From: Pseudomonadota bacterium | GTDB taxonomy: Bacteria > Pseudomonadota > Gammaproteobacteria > Burkholderiales > Burkholderiaceae_C | Direction of reading: 5' to 3' | Assembly: GCA_029780695.1 (NCBI GenBank) | Contig: JAKOYD010000035.1 | Coordinates: 1 to 64,000, forward strand | DNA length: 64,000 nt | Part shown: positions 7,679 to 17,940 of the stretch, piece by piece | Layout: each line of letters starts with the position of its first letter | How positions within the stretch are numbered: the stretch's first letter is position 1 | Program-made: the position numbers and the translations under genes | Notes under the pieces: generated by a model | Seen by the model: only the letters and a program-made list of their open reading frames with translations | Told to the model about the DNA's origin: nothing | Databases searched by the model: none

Positions 7679-8062
7679 GCCGCGACTCGCCGCGCCTGGG
7701 CGACTATCTGGCCCACATTCTGGAGGCCATTGATCGCATCGCCCGCTACACCGATGGCATGAAGGCATCCGACTTTGCGGCCGATCCACTCGTGCAGGAC
7801 GCGGTGATTCGCAACCTCGAAGTCATCGGCGAGGCCAGCCACAACATCGAGACGCAGTGTCCCGATTTTGCTGCAGCCCACCCCCCAGTTGCCGCTGGCC
7901 GTCGCCTACCAGATGCGGAACGCCGTGGCCCACGGCTACTTCAAGGTCGACCTTGGCATTGTGTGGCAGACGATCCAGGGCGACCTGGGGGATTTTCAAG
8001 TACAGATCCAGCAGGCCCGCGATACGCTCGGGCTCGACTCAAACCCTCATCGAAAGCCATAG
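7675..8062 (+). pseudogene. HepT-type RNase toxin, frameshifted
   Basis: HepT, the HEPN-domain RNase partner of MntA. The first 69 codons read normally (NLEVIGEASHNIETQCPDFA), but a run of six C at 7881-7886 holds one base too many. The downstream half continues in another frame from about 7887: LPLAVAYQMRNAVAHGYF, which contains the catalytic R-x4-H-x-Y motif, then a normal end at 8062. Removing one C restores a 128-aa protein. In the actual reading frame the catalytic motif is lost and the product runs on to 8130 with unrelated sequence. This could be true inactivation, a slippery phase-variable tract, or a sequencing error in the homopolymer. Confidence 0.85.
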
Positions 8063-8086
8063 CGTCCGCGCCGGGCGCAACGCGCG

Positions 8087-9064
8087 TCACATCAACAGAT
8101 GCTCGCCCGCGTTGTCGCCGCCCAGGATGACGTAGTTGACCTTGCGAACATCCAGCAGCTTCTTGCCGCCCGCGTAGCTGATGGAGCTTTGCACGTCCTG
8201 CTCCATCTCGACCAGCGTGTCGGCCAGTTTGCCCTTGATCGGCTCCAGGATGCGCTTGCCCTCGACGTGGCGGTACTCGCCCTTGTTGAAGTCGCTGGCC
8301 GAGCCGTAGTATTCCTTGAACAGCTCGCCATTGACCTCGACCGTGCGGCCGGGCGATTCTTCGTGGCCCGCGAACAGCGAGCCGATCATGATCATGCTGG
8401 CGCCAAAGCGGATGCTCTTGGCGATGTCGCCGTGGCTGCGAATACCGCCGTCGGCCACGATGGGCTTGGTCGCCACGCGGGCGCACCACTTGAGCGCGCT
8501 CAGTTGCCAGCCGCCGGTGCCAAAGCCGGTCTTGAGCTTGGTGATGCACACCTTGCCCGGACCCACGCCCACCTTGGTGGCGTCGGCGCCCCAGTTCTCC
8601 AGGTCGATCACGGCCTCGGGCGTGGCCACGTTGCCGGCGATGACGAAGCTGCCCGGCAGCTTGGACTTGATGTGCCGGATCATGTCGCGCACCGTGTCGG
8701 CGTGGCCGTGCGCGATGTCGATGGTGATGTATTCGGGCGTGAGTTGTTCGGCCGCCAGCTGGTCAACCACCGCGTAGTCATGCGGCTTGACGCCGACCGA
8801 GATGGAGGCGAACAGCCCCTTGGCCTTCATGTCGCGCACGAAGGCCACGTTGTCCAGGTCGAACCGGTGCATCACGTAGAAGTAGCCGTGCGCCGCCAGC
8901 CAGGCGCAGACTTGCTCGTCCACCACCGTCTTCATGTTGGACGGCACCACCGGCAGCTTGAAGCGGCGGCCGCCGAATTCGACGCTGGCGTCGCATTCGC
9001 TGCGGCTTTCCACGCGGCACTTGCGCGGCAGCAGCAGCACGTGGTCGTAGTCGAAGATTTCCAT
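8087..9064 (-). CDS. guaC: GMP reductase
   Basis: A 325-aa enzyme of the IMPDH/GMPR family that converts GMP to IMP with NADPH, returning guanine nucleotides to the central purine pool. The length and pattern fit the GuaC2 (bacillus-type) subgroup. [20 protein letters not shown] holds the catalytic Cys loop; [15 protein letters not shown] and [13 protein letters not shown] bind the phosphate. No CBS domain, unlike IMPDH. Start set at the ATG at 9064 ([13 protein letters not shown]) rather than the upstream in-frame codon at 9079. An intrinsic terminator lies in its 5' leader, so attenuation is possible. Confidence 0.95.
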   Translation of the reverse strand: MEIFDYDHVLLLPRKCRVESRSECDASVEFGGRRFKLPVVPSNMKTVVDEQVCAWLAAHGYFYVMHRFDLDNVAFVRDMKAKGLFASISVGVKPHDYAVVDQLAAEQLTPEYITIDIAHGHADTVRDMIRHIKSKLPGSFVIAGNVATPEAVIDLENWGADATKVGVGPGKVCITKLKTGFGTGGWQLSALKWCARVATKPIVADGGIRSHGDIAKSIRFGASMIMIGSLFAGHEESPGRTVEVNGELFKEYYGSASDFNKGEYRHVEGKRILEPIKGKLADTLVEMEQDVQSSISYAGGKKLLDVRKVNYVILGGDNAGEHLLM

Positions 9065-9134
9065 GGTTCCAAGCTCCAATCAGGATGTGAAAAGATGGGC
9101 GCTTGGCCTGGCCCCGGCGTTTTGTAATGGACAC

Positions 9135-9165
9135 AAAAAACCGGGCCAAGAAAACTTGGGCCCGG
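9135..9165 (-). terminator. intrinsic terminator in the guaC leader
   Basis: On the minus strand, CCGGGCCCAAG-TTTT-CTTGGCCCGG is followed directly by six T. It lies 71 nt upstream of the guaC start and directly downstream of a TACAAT box (9178-9173). It could attenuate guaC transcription or stop leftward readthrough from the uvrD side. Confidence 0.75.
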
Positions 9166-9221
9166 TGATTGATTGTAGTGAGATCGGTGCGAGCCTGTGG
9201 CATGCCGGCTGAAGGCCTTCC

Positions 9222-9227
9222 TACAAT
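9222..9227 (+). promoter_or_regulatory. -10 box of uvrD, predicted leaderless start
   Basis: TACAAT followed by exactly six bases and then the ATG at 9234. With usual spacing the transcript would begin at the A of the ATG. No Shine-Dalgarno is present. No convincing -35 box is visible. Confidence 0.5.
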
Positions 9228-9233
9228 CCTCGG

Positions 9234-11636
<2,403 letters not shown>

Positions 11637-11712
11637 GGCGGGCGCTTGTGCCCGCGCTGCGCGCTGATGCGGCGCGCGGGCACGAATGGCCGCCCTTCCG
11701 GCTGTCGCGCAG

Positions 11713-11769
11713 TGCTCTTGTTTTGAGAGCTGCTTGCGCTTGACGCACAAGCGCTGGAAGCCGTTTTTC
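11713..11769 (+). repeat. family A interspersed repeat, copy 2
   Basis: TGCTCTTGTTTTGAGAGCTG, then GCGCTTGACGCACAAGCGC, then TGGAAGCCG and a T-rich tail. It lies between the convergent uvrD and 5'-nucleotidase genes. Confidence 0.75.
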
Positions 11770-11778
11770 CTCACAAGG

Positions 11779-11809
11779 CACAAAGCCCGCCATGATGACG
11801 GGCTTTGTG
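11779..11809. terminator. hairpin between convergent genes
   Basis: Perfect 11-bp stem CACAAAGCCCG / CGGGCTTTGTG with a 9-nt loop, between the 3' ends of uvrD and the nucleotidase. Neither strand has a proper U tract, so its role as a bidirectional terminator is only likely. Confidence 0.5.
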
Positions 11810-11833
11810 TGCTTGATCACCGCCAGCGGCCGA

Positions 11834-13720
11834 TCAGGGCAGCGCTTTGCCTTCCTTGGTGACGACCGCCTGGTGCGAATAGTCGCCCGCCGCCGGGCGG
11901 CCTACCGTCCCCTTGGTGCGGATGTAATCCACGAAGGTCTGCGTGTACAGCAGGTAGTTGTTGACGTAGTTGCCGCTGTCGTAAATGGGCTTGAAGCTGG
12001 CGTAGCCGTCCTGCCCCTTGGCGATGAAGTCGTTGGTGGCCACGATGTAGCTGCGCGCCGGGTCGATGGCCGACCAGTTGCCGGTCTTGCGATCCTTGAC
12101 TTCGATCTGCGTGAAGCGCTGGCCCTTGGCCTTGCTCATGTCCAGCCGCCAGCGCAGGCCGGCGGCGTAGGGGTGGCCGCCGCCCGTGCTCTGTCCGGCG
12201 TCCAGGTAGTTGCTGACGGCGTCTTCCAGCACGGCGGCCACTTGCGCGCCGGTCAGCGGCAACTCGACCAGCACGTTGGTGAACGGCAACACGGTGAAGG
12301 CATCGCCCATGGTGATGGTGCCCGCCTTGATGGGCACCCGCACGCCACCGGCGTTCTGGATGGCGATGTCGGCGCGCAGGCTGGCGTTCAGGAACGCCGC
12401 GGCCACCACCTGCGCCGCATCGCTGCCGCGTGCCAGCTGGTGGGCGTTTTCGCAACCGGCCACGCCGGCCGAGCGGTTGGTGCTTTCGCCCGGCGTGCGC
12501 ACCAAGCACAGCGCGTCGCTGGCGGTGCCGATGGGCAGCTTCTTCATCTCGTCGACCTGGCCGGAATAACCCTTCAGCACGCTGGCCGCGGCTGCGTCGG
12601 CGGCCAGCATCTTCAGGCTTTTGTTGGCGGCCACGGCGGTGGCGATCTGCTGCTGCGTGGCGGCATCGACGGCCACCCAGGCGCCGTCGGCGTTCTTGCG
12701 CTTGAAGCTGTCGCCGATGAGAAGCGACGCCTGGCCCGCGCAGGCGGTGACTTCGCCCTGGTCGTTGAAGCTGACGCGCAGCTCGCCGATGGCCTTGCTG
12801 TATTCCCACGCCTGGCCGATGCACACCGGCTTGCCATCCTTGTTGACGGCCTGCGTGGGGTAGGCGCCCGAGCTGGCGTAGCCGCTGCCCAGCGCGCCAA
12901 AGTCGCCCAGCAGCGTGTGCGAGTCGCCGCCGATGATGGCGTCCACGTCGGTCAGCTTGGCGGCCAGCGCCTTGTCGGCGTCGTAGCCCTGGTGCGTCAG
13001 CAGCACGATGTGCTTGACGCCCTGGGCCTTGAGCTGGTCGATGCTGCGCTGCGCGGCCACGGCCTCGTCGTCGAAGGCGGTGGTGGGCAGCGGGCTGGAC
13101 GAGTTCTGCGTCTTGCCCTTGACGGTGATGCCGACGATGCCCACGGGCACGCCCTTGATGGTTTTGATCGTGTAGGGCTTGAGGTAATCGTCTGCCGCCT
13201 TGGGCGCCAGCGGCGTGCCAACCTGCGGGTGAATGTTGGCGGCTATCACCGGGGTTTTGCAGGCGCCGGCGCGCAGGGCGTCGATGAAGGACTTGAGCTG
13301 GCCGTCGCCATCGTCGAATTCGTGGTTGCCCACGGCCATGGCGTCGAAGCAGACGGTGTTCATCAGCTCGGCGTCGGCCTTGCCCTTGAACAGCGTGTAG
13401 TACAGCGTGCCGGTGTTGGCATCGCCCGCGTGCAGCTTCAGCACATCGTCACGGCCGGCGTAGGCCTTGAAGGCATTCGTCACGCGCGCAAAACCGCCCA
13501 GTTCGACCTGCGTGTCGACGCCGCCAATATTCATCACCTGGTCCTTGAAGGCGTCCAGGTTGGAATGGTGGTCGTTGATGTGGGCGATGGTCAGCGCCAG
13601 CGGCTGGTTCGGGGGCACGGCATCGTCATCACTGCCGCCGCAGGCGGCCAGCATGGCCAGAAGGATGGGGCTGAGCATCGCGGCGCGCGGCAGGAAGGCG
13701 GGGTGTCGAGAGAATGTCAT
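11834..13720 (-). CDS. 5'-nucleotidase/2',3'-cyclic phosphodiesterase-like lipoprotein
   Basis: A 628-aa exported phosphoesterase (UshA/NadN group). The N-terminus ends LLAMLAACGGSDDD, a lipobox, so it is probably anchored in the outer membrane. The metallophosphatase domain shows IAHINDHHSNLD, AVGNHEFDDGDGQ, VLLTHQGYDAD and IIGGDSHTL; the C-terminal substrate domain shows IQNAGGVRVPI and ATNDFIAKGQDGYASF. Expected role: dephosphorylation of external nucleotides or NAD for nutrient recovery. Three start codons are close together (13735 TTG, 13729, 13720); I use 13720, which leaves a normal signal peptide. Convergent with uvrD. Confidence 0.88.
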   Translation of the reverse strand: MTFSRHPAFLPRAAMLSPILLAMLAACGGSDDDAVPPNQPLALTIAHINDHHSNLDAFKDQVMNIGGVDTQVELGGFARVTNAFKAYAGRDDVLKLHAGDANTGTLYYTLFKGKADAELMNTVCFDAMAVGNHEFDDGDGQLKSFIDALRAGACKTPVIAANIHPQVGTPLAPKAADDYLKPYTIKTIKGVPVGIVGITVKGKTQNSSSPLPTTAFDDEAVAAQRSIDQLKAQGVKHIVLLTHQGYDADKALAAKLTDVDAIIGGDSHTLLGDFGALGSGYASSGAYPTQAVNKDGKPVCIGQAWEYSKAIGELRVSFNDQGEVTACAGQASLLIGDSFKRKNADGAWVAVDAATQQQIATAVAANKSLKMLAADAAAASVLKGYSGQVDEMKKLPIGTASDALCLVRTPGESTNRSAGVAGCENAHQLARGSDAAQVVAAAFLNASLRADIAIQNAGGVRVPIKAGTITMGDAFTVLPFTNVLVELPLTGAQVAAVLEDAVSNYLDAGQSTGGGHPYAAGLRWRLDMSKAKGQRFTQIEVKDRKTGNWSAIDPARSYIVATNDFIAKGQDGYASFKPIYDSGNYVNNYLLYTQTFVDYIRTKGTVGRPAAGDYSHQAVVTKEGKALP

Positions 13721-13990
13721 GGTCAGCATGGGCAAAGGTCGAAACCCTTGCCATGCTGGGGCTGAATCATGTCATCTCAGCGACTGTTGCGCGTCAATTC
13801 AATGACGGTTGGGCGGCCGGGGGCGCGCGTCAGCGGGGTCGATGGGGCGCTGTCGCGCCATCGGGGGGTGCCAGCGATCAGCGCGGAAAGTACATCTTCT
13901 GGTGATCGAGCTTGTGGTTCCACGGCAACCCGGCGTTCACGGGACGACGGTGGCGGCGGCTGGCGCCTTGGCGAGTGGCCTTTTTGACTC

Positions 13991-14028
13991 GCAACGCAGG
14001 GCTAAAAATAGCGCGAACAGGCCCCTAG
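13991..14028 (+). repeat. family D repeat, copy 1
   Basis: GGGCTAAAAATAGCGCGAAC followed by AGGCCCCTAG. The same core recurs at 43386-43428 as a perfect hairpin. Here the left arm is degenerate. The stop codon of the next gene (minus strand) lies within it. The rest of the gap 13721-14024 holds no gene or clear signal. Confidence 0.55.
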
Positions 14029-14348
14029 CGTGCAGATTGCCGTTGCGCCCGTTTGATGGGCGTGCATTCGCAAAGGGCGGCCCAGCGCTGTACCTGATCG
14101 AGCCGCGCGGGAAATGTCTGCCCATACAGCGTCGGCCCGTAAAGCCACATCTCGTAAACCAGGCGCGACGCGCGCACGTCGCCCTCGTCGGCCAGTCGGG
14201 CAAAACCCTCATAGGCTTGGTGCCAGTGGTTGTCCTCCATGTCCAGTTGGGCCAACTCCCACGCGCTTGTCGTCGGCGTGTCCTGGGCCGCGACCAGGCT
14301 GGACGCGAGCAGGCTCAGGGCGGCCAAAAGCATCGATACATGTTTCAT
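14025..14348 (-). CDS. exported hypothetical protein, TPR/Sel1-like
   Basis: A 107-aa protein with a clear Sec signal peptide (MKHVSMLLAALSLLASSLVA, cleaved after AAQ). The mature part is helical and reads like one Sel1/TPR repeat pair (WHQAYEGFARLADEGDVRASR). A strong Shine-Dalgarno (AAGGAG) precedes the ATG at 14348. Last gene of a three-gene unit transcribed leftward with 14380 and 14742. Probably periplasmic; function unknown. I do not recognise a named family. Confidence 0.65.
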   Translation of the reverse strand: MKHVSMLLAALSLLASSLVAAQDTPTTSAWELAQLDMEDNHWHQAYEGFARLADEGDVRASRLVYEMWLYGPTLYGQTFPARLDQVQRWAALCECTPIKRAQRQSAR

Positions 14349-14379
14349 GGATATCTCCTTGGGTGAATCCAGCGAGGTC

Positions 14380-14745
14380 TTAGGGGCCCCAGCGATGACT
14401 GACGATTACCGCGGCGATCACGCAGCACATCACGGCATTGCCGGCGTTCACGATCACCGCGCGATGCACGCGACGACCGTTCTGCTCGAACAGCCAGAGC
14501 GCCATGGTGGCGTTGGCGCCGGTGAACGTGATCCAGGTCAGCAGTGAGTGCTGATTGCTGGCGCCGTTCTGCGGAATGGCCCAGATCGTGGGCAGGTAGG
14601 CAAACACCCGCACGCTGTTGAACAAGGTGAACGCCCAGGTCAGCACCCGCAGATACAGGCTGTTGGCGGGCAGCCGCGTGGGCGCTGACGAAAGTGCTTT
14701 GCGATCCGCTTGCGACGATGCGGTTCGCAGGTCCATCATCGTCAT
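14380..14745 (-). CDS. hypothetical inner-membrane protein
   Basis: A 121-aa protein with about three membrane helices (LYLRVLTWAFTLFNSVRVFA; SLLTWITFTGANATMALWLF; AVIVNAGNAVMCCVIAAVIV) after a polar 25-residue N-terminus. No catalytic motif. It begins inside the stop codon of the upstream gene (4-nt overlap), so the two are translationally coupled and its product probably works with the small envelope proteins on either side. No family recognised. Confidence 0.6.
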   Translation of the reverse strand: MTMMDLRTASSQADRKALSSAPTRLPANSLYLRVLTWAFTLFNSVRVFAYLPTIWAIPQNGASNQHSLLTWITFTGANATMALWLFEQNGRRVHRAVIVNAGNAVMCCVIAAVIVSHRWGP

Positions 14746-15212
14746 GGCGTGTTTACCAAAAACACCCTCGTCAGGCCGCCGGCCGCCAGTTCGTTCACCA
14801 CGGTCGCGGCCAGCCGCAGGTCGGTGCCTCGAACCAGCACGGGTTTTCCGCCAGGCAAGCCGTCCGGCGCTTGCCGGCTCCAGACGGTGCGCAGCGCGCG
14901 GTCAATCGCTTCGCGCCCACAGCATTCAACGTTCACGTCGGTGATGTCCTGCCCGCCTGCGCTCCGCAGCATGTCGGCCTGTTCGGGGGTGGCGTAAAGG
15001 CCGAGCCGAGGCTGCGCCGCCGCATCGGTCGGAATGGCGTCGCGAGAAGGAAGCATCGGTTCGCCCTCGTTGTCGAGCAGCGTCGCCGCGATGGTGAGGT
15101 CGCCCCGGGCCAGCGGCGGCGCGGACTCGGCATCGCCGCCGCCGCAGGCGGTGCCGGTCAGGGCAATGATCGAAAGGGCCGAGATACAGAATCGTTTGAA
15201 ACTGGGGTCCAT
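14742..15212 (-). CDS. exported or lipoprotein-like hypothetical protein
   Basis: A 156-aa protein with an N-terminal signal (FCISALSIIALTGTACGGGD). The Cys after the hydrophobic stretch suggests a lipoprotein, although -3 is not the usual Leu/Val. Mature part: about 135 residues with two nearby Cys (NVECCGREAID), DALRTVWSRQAPDGL and a C-terminal beta-like segment TRVFLVNTP. A Shine-Dalgarno AAGGAAG precedes the ATG. First gene of the three-gene envelope cluster. No recognised family; the cluster may be lineage-specific. Confidence 0.6.
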   Translation of the reverse strand: MDPSFKRFCISALSIIALTGTACGGGDAESAPPLARGDLTIAATLLDNEGEPMLPSRDAIPTDAAAQPRLGLYATPEQADMLRSAGGQDITDVNVECCGREAIDRALRTVWSRQAPDGLPGGKPVLVRGTDLRLAATVVNELAAGGLTRVFLVNTP

Positions 15213-15309
15213 GATGGTCTTCCTTGGCGCCTCGAATCGGCTTGGGAAGCTATTATGGATCGATCCAATTATGGCAACCTACATCCTCAGGGGTAGATGT
15301 GTTTGCTCA

Positions 15310-15566
15310 GGGCATGTCATCAAGAATGTCCCCCGCGTGAGGCTTTGCCGGGCCGCACTCAGCGTTGCAAATCCTCGCGGGGTACCCACCCCGCTTGCGG
15401 TTTGCGCCTTGATTGCGGCCCGGCAAAGCCTCACCCTGCGGGCCGGGCCTGCCAGGCCGTATCGCGGCGTTGCGGCTCTTGCCAAGGTGCCTACCTTCAC
15501 GGCGAGCCGCGCCTTGCGCTCCAGCCTGGCAGGCCGGCGCGGGGGCATTGATTGGATGACACGCCC
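15310..15566. repeat. 257-bp palindromic element with terminal inverted repeats
   Basis: In the 518-bp gap 15213-15730, with no credible gene. The ends are imperfect inverted repeats of 28-29 bp: the left begins GGGCATGTCATC and reaches CCCCCGCG at 15337; the right, read in reverse from 15566, begins GGGCGTGTCATCC and reaches CCCCCGCG at 15538. Inside, the left half folds on a perfect 20-bp stem (15337-15356 with 15415-15434). A 12-bp stem pairs 15446-15457 with 15524-15535, enclosing GCGGCTC/GAGCCGC and AAGGT/ACCTT. It looks like two inverted hairpin units forming a MITE- or BIME-like element. The flanks to 15213 and 15730 show nothing else. Confidence 0.65.
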
Positions 15567-15730
15567 TAACGACAACTGAACCTTGCGTTGATCGCTTGGT
15601 TGCAGCCACGGCGATGCTGGCTCATCGACGCAATGCGCGGGGGTGGTTTGGTATCGACCCTTCGTGGCCGCCAAGGCCGGCCCGGCGCAGGCGCGGCCAA
15701 GGCGTCAGCGCGCGTGCATTCTCATGCCGC

Positions 15731-16522
15731 CTAGGGTGCTTCGGTGGCCGGCAGCGCGTCGTCGGGGCTGAAGCAGTCGCGGAAGGTGAACCACAGCGAG
15801 GTGAAGAACATCGATGCGACCAGCATGGCCACCGGCAGCAGGCCGGCCGACGCAATGCCCGCGCTGCCGGATACGGCCGCCAGCACCAGCAGCAGCAGGC
15901 CGCCGGCGAACGACAGCGCCATCCACACCAGGCCGTACAGCAGGTAGGCGCGGGTGTTCTTGACCACCGCGACCAGGCTGAAGAACAGGCTCTTGACCGG
16001 CGCCACGCCATGCCAGTGCACCAGCGCCGGCGCGTGCCAGAAGGCGACCGACACCGGCAGGTAGAGCAGGGTGGACGCCCACATGGCCACGCGAAACTGC
16101 GGGTCGGTCACCACTTCGGGCGTGATGCCGCCGCCGTTGACGTACAGCTGCGCGAAGCGCCCGCCGTCAATCAGCGCCGACACCCCCATGACCAGCAGCA
16201 CGGCCACCGCGTACAGCAGGCCCAGCATCAGCATGGCGCGCGTGGCCTGCGGCCCTTGCCGAAAGGCGATGAACAGCGTGGACGGCATCGGAAACCGGCC
16301 TTCGTCGGCCGTGCGCGCCGCCGCCATCAGGCCGACGGTGAGCGCCGGCACCAGCACCAGGGCCAGCAGGCCGCCCACCAGCGGCAGGAAGGCTGCCAGC
16401 GACAACGCAGCCATGAACATGAAGAACAGCCCCGCCATGGCCAGCGGCTGCCGGAAGAACACCCGCACGCCGTCGCGCGCCCATTGCACGCCGTCCCGGG
16501 CGGCAACGATGTTAAGCTTCAT
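15731..16522 (-). CDS. BPSS1780 family membrane protein
   Basis: A 263-aa integral membrane protein with about six hydrophobic segments (e.g. [60 protein letters not shown]). It matches the BPSS1780-type family of Burkholderiales (recalled, not searched), whose function is unknown. The true start is the ATG at 16522 ([19 protein letters not shown]), which overlaps the thrB stop by 4 nt; the longer upstream frame is inside thrB. Co-transcribed with thrB. Confidence 0.82.
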   Translation of the reverse strand: MKLNIVAARDGVQWARDGVRVFFRQPLAMAGLFFMFMAALSLAAFLPLVGGLLALVLVPALTVGLMAAARTADEGRFPMPSTLFIAFRQGPQATRAMLMLGLLYAVAVLLVMGVSALIDGGRFAQLYVNGGGITPEVVTDPQFRVAMWASTLLYLPVSVAFWHAPALVHWHGVAPVKSLFFSLVAVVKNTRAYLLYGLVWMALSFAGGLLLLVLAAVSGSAGIASAGLLPVAMLVASMFFTSLWFTFRDCFSPDDALPATEAP

Positions 16523-17505
16523 GCCAGCAGCGGCGCCGCGATGCGCTGGCGCAGCACGCGTTCGAAATGGCGCGGGTCGTGGGGTTTGAGCATGCTGGCT
16601 TCGCGCGGCAGGTGCCAGTCCCACAGGCGCGACACCCAGAAGCGCAGCGCGCCGGCGCGCAGCATGGCGGGCAGCAGCCGGCGCTCGGCGTCGGTCAGCT
16701 GACGCACCGCCTGATAGGCGTCGAGCAGGGCTTGCGCGCGCTCGTCGTGGGTGGCACCGCTGGGCAGGTCGACCGCCCAGTCGTTCAACGTCACCGCCAG
16801 GTCGAACAGCCAGGTGTCGACGCCGGCGAAGTACCAGTCGAAAAAGCCGCTCAGCACGGGTTGGTCGGCCGACCCTTCGAACATCACGTTGTCGCGGAAC
16901 AGGTCGGCATGCACCGCGCCGCGCGGCAGCGCGGCATAGGCGCTGCTGGCGGCAACGTGGTTCTGGTAGGCCAATTCGGCACGGATCAGCGCGGCCTGGT
17001 CGTCCTCAAGGTGCGGCAGCACCACCGGCACGGTGGCGTTCCACCACGCCAGCCCGCGCAGGTTGGGCTGGTGGCGGTCGTAATCGCGTGCCGCCAGGTG
17101 CGCGCGCGCCAGCATGTCGCCCACGGCGGCGCAGTGCGCGGGGCCGGGGGCCAGCTCGCTCTTGCCACGCAGACGGTTGACCACGGCGGCGGGCTTGCCG
17201 CACACGGTGTGCAGGATGTCGTCTTCGCTCGGCCCCAGGCGCACGCCCGGCGCCTTGGCCTGCGGGTCGGGCACCGGCACGCCGTGCTCGGCCAGGTGCT
17301 TCATCAGGTGCAGATAGAAGGGCAGCTGCGCGTGCGTCAGCCGCTCGAACAACGTCAGCACCCATTCGCCCCGGTCGGTGGTGGCGAAGTAGTTGGTGTT
17401 CTCGATGCCGCCTTCAATGCCGCGCAGCGCCGTCAGCTCGCCCAGGCCCAGCGATTGCAGCAGGGCGCGTGCCTGGTCTTCAGAAACTTCGGTGTAAACC
17501 GCCAT
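16519..17505 (-). CDS. thrB: homoserine kinase, ThrB2 (APH-fold) type
   Basis: A 328-aa homoserine kinase of the aminoglycoside-phosphotransferase fold used by Burkholderiales instead of the GHMP ThrB. It phosphorylates homoserine for threonine synthesis. N-terminal lobe [29 protein letters not shown] (substrate/ATP loop); catalytic loop [15 protein letters not shown]; metal-binding [17 protein letters not shown]. Start set at 17505; the longer open frame to 17613 has no family similarity. It overlaps the downstream membrane-protein gene by 4 nt and follows the DUF2782 gene. Confidence 0.93.
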   Translation of the reverse strand: MAVYTEVSEDQARALLQSLGLGELTALRGIEGGIENTNYFATTDRGEWVLTLFERLTHAQLPFYLHLMKHLAEHGVPVPDPQAKAPGVRLGPSEDDILHTVCGKPAAVVNRLRGKSELAPGPAHCAAVGDMLARAHLAARDYDRHQPNLRGLAWWNATVPVVLPHLEDDQAALIRAELAYQNHVAASSAYAALPRGAVHADLFRDNVMFEGSADQPVLSGFFDWYFAGVDTWLFDLAVTLNDWAVDLPSGATHDERAQALLDAYQAVRQLTDAERRLLPAMLRAGALRFWVSRLWDWHLPREASMLKPHDPRHFERVLRQRIAAPLLA

Positions 17506-17536
17506 GGAGCGCTTGTCCAGCCTGCGCAGAGCGCTA

Positions 17537-17881
17537 TCAGAATTGATGCAATTTCCAGACGCGACGGCCCGCGCCGCCGGGGGCGGCTTCGCGGTTGCCG
17601 GCGCCGCTGGCATCGGCCGGCTGCACGTCGTAGGCGGGCACGCCGGCCTTGGGCTTGACGGTGATGGTGCGGGTTTCGCCGCCCACGCGCACCTCGTCCA
17701 CGCGGCTGCCGGCGTCTTCGTGCTGGATGTGCTCGACCCGCTGGGTGCGGCGGTCCAGCACCGTCTCGTCGCGCACCACGCCAGCAGCGGGCGCGGCGGC
17801 GGGTTGCGCCAGCGCCAACGGGGCCATCAGCGACAGCCCGCACGCGGCCACGACCGCCTTGAAACCAGAGATAAAACGCAT
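17537..17881 (-). CDS. DUF2782 exported protein
   Basis: A 114-aa protein with a signal peptide ([20 protein letters not shown], cleaved near ALA-QP). The mature part has [20 protein letters not shown] and [18 protein letters not shown], matching the small DUF2782 family that lies beside polA/thrB in many betaproteobacteria. Likely periplasmic; role unknown. Divergent from polA, 31 nt upstream of the thrB start on the same strand. Confidence 0.82.
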   Translation of the reverse strand: MRFISGFKAVVAACGLSLMAPLALAQPAAAPAAGVVRDETVLDRRTQRVEHIQHEDAGSRVDEVRVGGETRTITVKPKAGVPAYDVQPADASGAGNREAAPGGAGRRVWKLHQF

Positions 17882-17928
17882 GGCCGTATTCTAGGCGGCG
17901 GCCACCACAGCCGCTGGGGGCCGGCGTG

Positions 17929-17934
17929 CACAAT
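17929..17934 (+). promoter_or_regulatory. -10 box of polA, predicted leaderless start
   Basis: CACAAT, exactly six bases before the ATG at 17941, no Shine-Dalgarno. The same geometry as uvrD, murB and trmJ. No clear -35 box. Confidence 0.4.
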
Positions 17935-17940
17935 GCCGGC

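Noticed and set aside
9171..9228. GATTGTAG/CTACAATC as the P1 stem of a riboswitch before guaC
   Set aside because: Both arms coincide with TACAAT boxes facing outward, which explains the symmetry as divergent promoters. No aptamer consensus is seen between them.
11792..13765. A 657-codon open frame on the plus strand
   Set aside because: It is antisense to the 5'-nucleotidase gene, has low-complexity His/Val/Gly-rich content and no family motif. Long antisense frames are expected in GC-rich codon-biased genes.
15279..15674. A 131-codon minus-strand frame over the palindromic element
   Set aside because: Its internal repeats ([16 protein letters not shown]) simply mirror the DNA stems. No start signal or family resemblance, and overlapping frames are open on both strands.
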